Assembly (NCBI GenBank): GCA_028708105.1
Contig: JAQVZR010000168.1
Span: 1-5,269 of the forward strand
Reading direction: 5' to 3'
DNA length: 5,269 bases
From: Desulfoplanes sp.
Lineage (GTDB): Bacteria; Desulfobacterota; Desulfovibrionia; Desulfovibrionales; Desulfomicrobiaceae
A program made the position numbers and the translations under genes. The notes beneath the pieces were generated by a model. That model saw only the letters and a list, made by a program, of their open reading frames with translations. It did no database searches and was not told the DNA's origin. How positions within the stretch are numbered: the first letter of the stretch is position 1; each line of letters starts with the position of its first letter. Below are positions 1-5,132 of the stretch, in pieces.

Positions 1-22
1 AATAAAGCTCAATCTATCCCAG

Positions 23-71
23 ATTCTTCACCCTTCGCGTTCCTTCGTGCCCTTCGCGGTGAAAAAAGAAT
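23..71. repeat. CTTCG-rich dispersed intergenic repeat
   Basis: Three near-identical units built on CCTTCGCG/CCTTCGTG occur with CTTCG at 33-37, 43-47 and 52-56 (spacing 10 and 9 bases). They are enclosed by the inverted repeat TTCACC (27-32) and GGTGAA (58-63), with outer ATTC/GAAT (23-26, 68-71) also matching after a four-base A insertion. Read on the other strand it is a GCGAAGG/CACGAAGG series. From memory, sequences of this CACGAAGGACACGAAGG type recur between genes in many unrelated bacteria; their function is not established as far as I know. No gene is visible in bases 1-153. Confidence 0.6.
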
Positions 72-91
72 TGAACAGTGATAACCTGTTC
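62..91 (-). terminator. Candidate intrinsic terminator of the metallo-hydrolase transcript
   Basis: On the minus strand GAACAG, a seven-base loop (GTTATCA) and CTGTTC form a six-base-pair stem (73-91), followed by AATTC and then TTTTTT (62-67). The stem is modest and the T-run starts five bases late, so efficiency may be low. Position about 60 bases after the last gene of the run fits a transcript end. Confidence 0.42.
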
Positions 92-114
92 GAAAACTAT
101 GGGTCTGAAACTGG

Positions 115-134
115 GTTTGGTTTAGATACCAAAC
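115..134. repeat. Hairpin just after the metallo-hydrolase gene
   Basis: GTTTGGT (115-121) and ACCAAAC (128-134) form a perfect seven-base-pair stem with a six-base loop, beginning 19 bases after the stop of the hydrolase gene. On the gene strand CCAGTTTCAG follows, with no T-run, so it is not a typical terminator alone. It may stabilise the 3' end of the transcript together with the next hairpin. Confidence 0.45.
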
Positions 135-153
135 AAGGAGTGTTGATGGGGGG

Positions 154-978
154 CTAGAATTTTACAAATAGTCCTGATCCCATGGGATGCATAACCAGGG
201 GAAGAGACTTTTGTAGTTGTGCGAGGGCGTCCTCTCCTGTGCAGTGGCCCGCATAGGCTCTGGTGCATCCGAAAGCTTCGATGGTTTCTTTGGTTTCTTT
301 AATGGCTTGTTGGGGGGCTGAGCCCAGATGAAGCCCGCCTATGAGCGCGTGGAACCTGGTAATGCCGGTTTTTGCGCTAATATGTTCGCAGGTGTTTTTA
401 AGACCACTGTGGCAGCATCCTAGGACAAGGACCGGTCCGTTGGGGGTCGTTAGGACGATGGCCGCATCGTCAGGAATGGTATCGGGCTCATTGCCTTCCG
501 GGTCCAGATAGAAGCCTTGCACCGGTTCGAAGTTGCCGGGGCTGCGGGTGATGGAGGTAAACAGGGTAAGCTCTGGAGCAAGCTGCCATGTGTCTTTTAC
601 GGGAACGAGCTGGTTACGAAGTCTTTCAGGGGCAGACGTCCGTAATCCGATGGCTCGGGGATCGGTGCCTGGATGGCATGCAAAACGATCCGTAAAGATA
701 GCCGGATGCGCGTAGACCGGCCCCGTAAAATCCGTTTGTTCCCAGAATTTATCCAGGCCGCCCGTATGGTCATAATGTCCGTGACTTAAAGCCAGCCCTG
801 CAGCTCGTCCTGGATTGATGCCCATGGAAAAGGCATTATCCATGAACAGGCCGCTTTGGCCTGTATCCCAGATCCAGAGATCGCCGGAGTCAAGAATAAT
901 GGCCATACTCAGACCGTGTTCATAGGTCAGATGAGGATTTAAGGTGTGGTTGTCACATAGAACGGCTATTTGGGGCAT
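154..978 (-). CDS. Metallo-beta-lactamase-fold hydrolase (dihydropterin/DHPS-like subgroup)
   Basis: This 274-residue cytoplasmic protein has no signal peptide or membrane segment. The metal-binding signature HGHYDH lies at residues 66-71, preceded by the strand IWDTG (36-40). Further likely ligands or active-site residues are His91 (AHP), His190 in GCCHSG, His217 in GGLHL and His245 in GHCTG. The EHGLS near the start, SHGHYDHTGGL, the C-x-HSG motif, GGLHL and HCTG together point to the subgroup annotated by similarity to the archaeal 7,8-dihydropterin-6-methyl-4-(beta-D-ribofuranosyl)aminobenzene-5'-phosphate synthase (MJ0301). Most bacterial members have no proven substrate, so only a metal-dependent hydrolase is supported. 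The ATG at 978 gives the usual family N-terminus and there is no in-frame ATG, GTG or TTG back to the upstream stop near 1098. No Shine-Dalgarno is visible (CCCGAGCCCCCC precedes it). It is separated from cimA by 172 bases and flanked by repeat-like elements, so it is probably transcribed separately. Confidence 0.87.
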   Translation of the reverse strand: MPQIAVLCDNHTLNPHLTYEHGLSMAIILDSGDLWIWDTGQSGLFMDNAFSMGINPGRAAGLALSHGHYDHTGGLDKFWEQTDFTGPVYAHPAIFTDRFACHPGTDPRAIGLRTSAPERLRNQLVPVKDTWQLAPELTLFTSITRSPGNFEPVQGFYLDPEGNEPDTIPDDAAIVLTTPNGPVLVLGCCHSGLKNTCEHISAKTGITRFHALIGGLHLGSAPQQAIKETKETIEAFGCTRAYAGHCTGEDALAQLQKSLPLVMHPMGSGLFVKF

Positions 979-1050
979 GGGGGGCTCGGGTATGATGGGT
1001 GTCTGAGGGAATCCCTGGAAGATGCGACCTGATAAATGGTGCGATCCAAC

Positions 1051-1075
1051 AGGGGCGACCAGCCGGTATGCCCCT
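1051..1075. repeat. Short GC-rich palindromic element
   Basis: AGGGGC (1051-1056) pairs with GCCCCT (1070-1075). Pairing continues inward with a G-T wobble, one bulged A (1068) and ACC/GGT, closing on the four-base loop AGCC. The structure is compact and stable on either strand. No T-run follows immediately on the gene strand. From memory it resembles short GTAGGGGCGACC-type palindromes scattered between genes in many environmental and deltaproteobacterial genomes; the adjoining bases here read GTAGGGGC on the minus strand. It carries no coding capacity and is probably a dispersed intergenic repeat, possibly MITE-like or REP-like. The gap around it (979-1150) otherwise shows no gene. Confidence 0.6.
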
Positions 1076-1078
1076 ACT

Positions 1079-1108
1079 AAAAATTTCGGAGCTAACTAGC
1101 TACAATTT
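1079..1108 (-). terminator. Weak candidate terminator after cimA
   Basis: About 43 bases after the cimA stop, the minus strand has a perfect 12-base inverted repeat (AGCTA-GT-TAGCT, 1090-1101). It can be extended by AAATT pairing with AATTT across small internal loops, and five T residues follow (1079-1083). The stem is AT-rich and the central loop very tight, so it would be a weak intrinsic terminator. It is the best candidate in this gap; the A-run nearer to cimA (about 1117-1124) is on the wrong strand for a terminator of these genes. Confidence 0.27.
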
Positions 1109-1150
1109 GAACAGATTTTTTTTGCGCACTGCCACCTGCAAATTGTTTCC

Positions 1151-2782
1151 CTAGTCCAGGCATCGATCCCTGATGGCTCGGGTCAGCTTTTTCTGGTCAT
1201 CCTTGAACAGCTTGTAATTAACCGAGTCTTCAAGTGCCTGACGGCTGGCTTCAAGGATATTGTAATGCACCCCGACCGTTACCCATTCGGAGTGTTGATC
1301 CTGGGAATCAATGAGCACTCTGACCTGTGAGGCTGTTCCTGAAAAATGCTCATCACCGGCATTCAGGTCCCAAAGCACGCGGACTTTGAAATCTACCAGG
1401 TGCATATCCATGATATTCGGATAAAATTTTTGCAGGGCTTTGCGCAAAGCGTTATCAAGTGCATTGACCGGGCCCATGCCCGTGGCCGCGGTGTGTTCGG
1501 TTATACCGCCTACCTTGACCATGACCGTTGCTTCGGTAAAGGGGTCGCCGTCCTTTTGGGGCTGGGTATCAATGACTCGAAATGCCGTGATCTTGAAATA
1601 ATCACGGGATCTGCCCATTATCCGATTTAAAAGCAGTTCAAAAGAGGCCTCGGCTGCTGAGAATTCATACCCCTTGTTTTCTCGCTTTTTGAGTTCGGAC
1701 AGGAGTTCGAGCACAAAGGGATCATTTTTATCCAGGTCGAATCCATAGCGTTTAGCCTTGAACAGGATATTGCTTTGACCGGCCAGGTCCGAAAGGAGGA
1801 TGCGCTGTTTGTTACCCACTGTTGCAGGAGCGATGTGCTCGTAGGTTTTTGGATTTCTCTGGACCGCGCTGACATGCACGCCGCCTTTATGAGCAAAAGC
1901 GGATTTGCCCACAAAGGGTTGCCTGTGGAACGAACCCACGTTGGCGACTTCGGAAATGACATGGGAGGTGTCAGTCAATTTGGGGAGGCTGTTTTCAGGC
2001 AGGCAGGAGAATCCCATTTTCAATTCCAGGTTGGGAATGATGGAACACAGATTGGCGTTGCCGCAGCGTTCCCCGTATCCGTTAATGGTCCCCTGGATAT
2101 GCGTTGCTCCTTGAAGAACGGCCTGCAGGCTGTTGGCTACGGCCAGTTCTCCATCATTATGAGCATGGATGCCAAGAGGTGTGCCTGGAAATGTTTTGTG
2201 CACCTCGCGTACTATTTCCCCTATTTCCTGGGGCATGGAACCGCCATTGGTGTCGCAGAGTACAAGAATGTCCGCTTTTGCCTGCACTGCTTTATCCAGA
2301 CAGGCCATGGCAAAGTCCCGGTTGGCCTTGAAACCGTCAAAAAAATGTTCGGCGTCGAAAAAAAGTTCCTCGGCCTGAGGTCTGAGGAATGCCAGAGAGT
2401 TGAAGATGATTTCCAGATTATTATCCAGGCTGGTTCGCAGGGCTTCCTTGACATGGATGTCCCATGTTTTGCCGAAAATGGTGACGATATCCGTCCGGGC
2501 TGCAATCAGGGATTGGAGATTTTTGTCCGATTCAGGAGTAGCTTTGGCCATGTGTGTGCTGCCGAAGGCCGTAATACGCGCGGTTTGAAGATTGTAATTT
2601 TTGATCTCCTTGAAAAAATTCATATCGGTGGGATTGGAACCAGGCCAGCCTCCCTCAATATAGCTGACTCCCAATTCGTCGAGCTTACGGGCGATTCTGA
2701 TTTTGTCCGCAGTCGAAAGATGTATTTCTTCAGACTGGCTTCCGTCGCGTAGCGTGGTATCGTAAATGGCTATTTTTTGCAT
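1151..2782 (-). CDS. cimA: (R)-citramalate synthase
   Basis: This 543-residue enzyme condenses pyruvate with acetyl-CoA to (R)-citramalate, the first step of the threonine-independent route to 2-oxobutyrate and isoleucine. The N-terminal HMGL-like TIM barrel (about residues 4-275) carries DTTLRDGSQ (8-16, catalytic Arg12 and metal-binding Asp13), GWPGSNPTD (45-53), HAHND (206-210, metal-binding histidines) and NGYGERCGNANL (234-245). AHKGGVHVSAV lies at 297-307. The C-terminal LeuA-type regulatory/dimer domain runs from about 395 to 525, with GMGPVNALDNAL at 435-446. GGWPGSNP and the overall length separate this CimA type from 2-isopropylmalate synthase and homocitrate synthase; that is family knowledge, and specificity is not proven here. 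The ATG at 2782 has GGAG nine bases upstream and gives the standard start MQKIAIYDTTLRDG. Feedback inhibition by isoleucine through the C-terminal domain is typical of the family. It lies directly downstream of lysC. Confidence 0.94.
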   Translation of the reverse strand: MQKIAIYDTTLRDGSQSEEIHLSTADKIRIARKLDELGVSYIEGGWPGSNPTDMNFFKEIKNYNLQTARITAFGSTHMAKATPESDKNLQSLIAARTDIVTIFGKTWDIHVKEALRTSLDNNLEIIFNSLAFLRPQAEELFFDAEHFFDGFKANRDFAMACLDKAVQAKADILVLCDTNGGSMPQEIGEIVREVHKTFPGTPLGIHAHNDGELAVANSLQAVLQGATHIQGTINGYGERCGNANLCSIIPNLELKMGFSCLPENSLPKLTDTSHVISEVANVGSFHRQPFVGKSAFAHKGGVHVSAVQRNPKTYEHIAPATVGNKQRILLSDLAGQSNILFKAKRYGFDLDKNDPFVLELLSELKKRENKGYEFSAAEASFELLLNRIMGRSRDYFKITAFRVIDTQPQKDGDPFTEATVMVKVGGITEHTAATGMGPVNALDNALRKALQKFYPNIMDMHLVDFKVRVLWDLNAGDEHFSGTASQVRVLIDSQDQHSEWVTVGVHYNILEASRQALEDSVNYKLFKDDQKKLTRAIRDRCLD

Positions 2783-2839
2783 GGCAACATGCTCCGTATC
2801 ATGGGAGGTAGGAAGAAAAATCCTTTGTACCTGAGGTGA

Positions 2840-4087
2840 TCAGGCCAAGGGACTTTCGCAGGCTTTGGATACATCCTTATCCAGTCCAAAGGCTTCGTGC
2901 AATGAACGGATGGCCAGCTCGGTATATTTTTCCTTGACCAGACAGGAGATCTTGATTTCCGAGGTGCTGATCATCAGGATGTTGACATTTTCTTTTTGCA
3001 AGGTGGCAAAAGCAATGGAAGCGATACCTGCATGGGTACGCATGCCGACGCCGATGACCGATATTTTGCAGACGTTATCGTCGTGGAAAATGTCCTGAGC
3101 GCCGATGTCGTCCTTGATTTTTCCCAGAATTTTGAGGGTATCTTTGACGCTGCCCCGGGGGACTGTGAATGTCAGATCCGTTCGTTCGTTTTTGCTGGGG
3201 TTTTGGACGATCATATCGACGACGATATTAGCGCTGGCAATGGGTTCAAAAATTTTGGCCGAGACCCCGGGTTCGTCCTTGACTCCCACCAGAGTGATCC
3301 TGGCCTGGTCCTTGTCATATGCGATACCTGAAACCATAGCTGCTTCCATGGAATTTTTCTCCTTTGTCACGAGGGTCCCCGGTTCATTGGAAAAAGTCGA
3401 CCGTACCAAAACCGGGACATTATATTTTTTTGCGAACTCAACAGACCTTATCTGCAGTACCTTGGCCCCCATGCTGGCCATTTCAAGCATCTCTTCATAA
3501 TCAATCATGGAAATTTTTTGGGCTTTTGAACAGATATTGGGGTCCGTTGTGTATACTCCTTCGACATCTGTATAGATTTCACACAGTTCCGCCTGGGTCA
3601 CTGCGGCCAGGGCTACAGCGCTGGTGTCCGAACCTCCCCTGCCCAGGGTGGTGATCCGTTGGGTACAGTCACAGCCTTGGAAACCAGCAACAACCAAAAC
3701 GTCATAGCGTTTGAGTAAATCCGTGATGGCTTTTTTATCGATGTCCAGAATGCGGGCAGAGCCGAAGGTGGGGTCGGTGCGGATGGGAAGCTGATGCCCC
3801 AGGCAGGACCTGGACTTGATCCCTTTTTCTTTGAGCAGCATGGTGAACAGGGCCACAGCTTGCTGTTCGCCTGTGGAAAGAAGGACATCCATCTCAGCCC
3901 GATCTGGTTCTTTCGCCCAGGAGGATGCCATTTTTATAAGGTTGCTGGTAACACCGTGCATGGCCGAGAGCACCACGATGATCTTGTAGCCTTGGTTGAG
4001 ACCCACAAGAACTTTTTCTCTGACTTTGAGCATGCAATCCCGTCCGTCAACAGAAGTGCCGCCAAATTTTTGAACTAAAATACGCAT
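2840..4087 (-). CDS. lysC: Aspartate kinase, monofunctional, with two C-terminal ACT domains
   Basis: This 415-residue enzyme phosphorylates L-aspartate with ATP, the first step towards lysine, threonine, methionine and diaminopimelate. The amino-acid-kinase domain covers about residues 1-240. It has KFGGTS at 7-12, LSTGEQQ at 70-76, TLGRGGSDTSAVALAA at 147-162 (nucleotide and substrate binding) and YTDVEGVYTTDP at 172-183. Two ACT domains follow, about 262-330 and 341-405, the second with the conserved STSEIKIS at 374-381. This is the layout of lysine- and/or threonine-inhibited kinases; there is no homoserine dehydrogenase domain. The ATG at 4087 has GAGG five bases upstream and gives the normal family N-terminus. 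An internal ATG at codon 247 with its own Shine-Dalgarno could yield the ACT half alone (see separate entry). cimA starts 57 bases downstream with no strong terminator between, suggesting co-transcription. No lysine riboswitch fits in the 107-base upstream gap. Confidence 0.96.
   Translation of the reverse strand: MRILVQKFGGTSVDGRDCMLKVREKVLVGLNQGYKIIVVLSAMHGVTSNLIKMASSWAKEPDRAEMDVLLSTGEQQAVALFTMLLKEKGIKSRSCLGHQLPIRTDPTFGSARILDIDKKAITDLLKRYDVLVVAGFQGCDCTQRITTLGRGGSDTSAVALAAVTQAELCEIYTDVEGVYTTDPNICSKAQKISMIDYEEMLEMASMGAKVLQIRSVEFAKKYNVPVLVRSTFSNEPGTLVTKEKNSMEAAMVSGIAYDKDQARITLVGVKDEPGVSAKIFEPIASANIVVDMIVQNPSKNERTDLTFTVPRGSVKDTLKILGKIKDDIGAQDIFHDDNVCKISVIGVGMRTHAGIASIAFATLQKENVNILMISTSEIKISCLVKEKYTELAIRSLHEAFGLDKDVSKACESPLA
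3347..3365 (-). promoter_or_regulatory. Possible internal ribosome binding site and start for a LysC beta subunit
   Basis: Inside lysC the minus strand reads AAAGGAG (3359-3365), then nine bases, then ATG (3347-3349), which is codon 247. Translation from there would give a 169-residue protein ending at the lysC stop (2840), starting MEAAMVSGIAYDKDQ and containing only the two ACT domains. In Bacillus and Corynebacterium, aspartate kinase is known to be made as alpha plus an in-frame beta subunit from an equivalent position, just before the segment that reads like VLTGVATDKSEAK in Corynebacterium. What is seen is the signal and its placement; actual use is inferred. The AAG GAG codons also simply encode Lys-Glu, so chance is possible. 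Confidence 0.45.
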
Positions 4088-4153
4088 AAAATCCTCGAGA
4101 CTATGGGGTTGCTATTTCGCGGGGCACGATTTCATAAAAGGTGCTCGAACCGG

Positions 4154-4173
4154 GGCGGATACGTAGGTCCGCC
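4154..4173. repeat. GC-rich hairpin in the tsaE-lysC gap
   Basis: GGCGGA (4154-4159) and TCCGCC (4168-4173) form a six-base-pair stem with an eight-base loop containing the palindrome TACGTA. It sits about 21 bases after the tsaE stop. In the direction of the genes it is followed by CCCGGTTCG, not a T-run, so it is not a standard intrinsic terminator for tsaE. On the plus strand it is followed by TTTATAA, which is only weakly T-rich. With the preceding GG it starts GGGGCG, like the hairpin at 1051-1075, so it may be a degenerate copy of the same dispersed element. It could also protect or attenuate the transcript between tsaE and lysC. Confidence 0.5.
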
Positions 4174-4194
4174 TTTATAAGTACGTTACAATGT

Positions 4195-4683
4195 TTAAAA
4201 CAGTTTTTTTGCATCTCCCATGTCCGCAAGACACGCCATCAAGGAGTATCCCAGACTCCCCTGTGCGCTGAGGCGGATCTTTCTGACAGTGTCCTCGGTT
4301 GTCCACTGCATGAGAATATAGTCGTCGGGCCAGAGGTATTCGGGAAGATAGTTGATCCATTCGACAATGGATAATCTGTTTGGATCGTACAGATATTCTT
4401 CCATGGTTCCGTCCAGCCCCAGACCTTCCATTCTGTAAAAATCAAAATGGGCCGTTTCTGGCAATGTGGGATAGACATTCATGACATTAAAACTAGGGCT
4501 GCTGACTTCAGCCTGGTCGCCTCCTTGAAGCCGGCGGACGAGCATCCTGGTCATGGTTGTTTTTCCCGACCCCAGGTCTCCTTGAAGAAGAATTGCTGGA
4601 AATTGATCCATTTTTTGGAGACATGTGACGAGGATCATAGCCAGGTTGGAGGTATCGTCAATATTTTTGAGAATGAATTGCAT
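4195..4683 (-). CDS. tsaE: tRNA threonylcarbamoyladenosine biosynthesis ATPase TsaE
   Basis: This is a complete 162-residue TsaE, a usual length for the family. A Walker A P-loop, GDLGSGKTT, lies at residues 35-43. It is followed by the family signatures SSPSF (61-65), HFDFYR (79-84, matching the typical HxDxYR) and IVEW (106-109, matching the IEW motif). TsaE is the cytoplasmic ATPase that works with TsaB and TsaD to attach the threonylcarbamoyl group to A37 of ANN-decoding tRNAs. The ATG overlaps the CBS stop in a TAATG junction and has no clear Shine-Dalgarno of its own, so translation probably depends on ribosomes finishing the CBS gene. The C-terminal tail after about residue 140 is poorly conserved in the family in general. 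The next gene, lysC, begins 107 bases downstream. Confidence 0.93.
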   Translation of the reverse strand: MQFILKNIDDTSNLAMILVTCLQKMDQFPAILLQGDLGSGKTTMTRMLVRRLQGGDQAEVSSPSFNVMNVYPTLPETAHFDFYRMEGLGLDGTMEEYLYDPNRLSIVEWINYLPEYLWPDDYILMQWTTEDTVRKIRLSAQGSLGYSLMACLADMGDAKKLF

Positions 4684-5132
4684 TATTTGGCAATTGTCTT
4701 GAGCACATCTTTCATACCGATCATGCCGACGAGCTTGTCGCCTTGCAGAACGGGAAGAGAGTGAAATTTTTTATCGACCATCAGCCCGGCGATTTCATCC
4801 ACCGGGGTCTCGATATCCACTGTAATCGGTGATTCAGTCATGGCATCACTCACGGTGGACGCAGAAATCTTTTTGATCTCTTTCTCCATGGAAGAGAGGG
4901 AGGTCAGGGGAAGAAATCCATCCAAAAAGGTGAACACCGAGGGCAGAGGAAATTTTTTCTGTAAGGAAACCAAATCGCTTTGGCATAAAATGCCACGCAG
5001 GGAACCCTTGGTATCCACAACAGGAACTCCATTGATGCCATTGTCTAGAAGAATGGCTGCAGCGGCGGAAATATCCAATTCCGGGGTAACAGTAACCGGA
5101 TTTTTGGTCATAATGTCTTTAGCTTTGAGCAT
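4683..5132 (-). CDS. Two-CBS-domain protein
   Basis: This 149-residue cytoplasmic protein is almost entirely a tandem CBS (Bateman) module. CBS1 spans about residues 5-58, with the opening AKDIMTKNPVTV and the strand GVPVVD followed by GSLRGILCQSDL. CBS2 spans about residues 94-149, with VSDAMTESPITV, HSLPVL and LVGMIGMKDVL. The linker carries FTFLDGFLPL, a segment I associate with stand-alone CBS proteins of this type. Such modules usually bind adenine nucleotides (AMP, ATP, SAM) and regulate a partner; no catalytic or membrane domain is present, so ligand and target are unknown. The frame stays open upstream to an ATG at 5234, but ATG 5132 is preferred: it has an AAGGAG seven bases upstream, and the extra 34 residues would overlap nnrD and do not look like a CBS protein. 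It overlaps the nnrD end by 14 bases and its stop shares a base with the tsaE start. Confidence 0.88.
   Translation of the reverse strand: MLKAKDIMTKNPVTVTPELDISAAAAILLDNGINGVPVVDTKGSLRGILCQSDLVSLQKKFPLPSVFTFLDGFLPLTSLSSMEKEIKKISASTVSDAMTESPITVDIETPVDEIAGLMVDKKFHSLPVLQGDKLVGMIGMKDVLKTIAK

Noticed and set aside
131..156. AAGGAG followed by ATG on the plus strand near 135-147
   Set aside because: The frame stops after three codons (M-G-G), so the match is by chance.
1117..1145. TTTGC...GCAAA hairpin with A-run just after cimA
   Set aside because: The homopolymer run is A on the gene strand, so it cannot act as an intrinsic terminator for cimA, and no plus-strand gene needs one there.
1775..2752. 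Long plus-strand open frame (325 codons) opposite cimA
   Set aside because: It lies wholly antisense to a well-supported cimA, and its translation shows no recognisable domain. It looks like a by-product of cimA codon use.
2830..2844. Five-base-pair hairpin (CCTGA/TCAGG) spanning the lysC stop as a terminator
   Set aside because: The stem is very short, there is no adjacent T-run (only five T about 10 bases on), and cimA follows closely; it is unlikely to end transcription.
3105..3500. Plus-strand open frames opposite lysC
   Set aside because: They are antisense to conserved aspartate kinase sequence and have no family motifs.
4115..4138. Tiny minus-strand frame (MKSCPAK) before lysC as a leader peptide
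   Set aside because: It has no Shine-Dalgarno and no lysine or threonine codon run, and no alternative terminator/antiterminator pair is evident.
4088..4194. Lysine riboswitch upstream of lysC
   Set aside because: The gap is only 107 bases, shorter than the aptamer, and shows just one simple hairpin.
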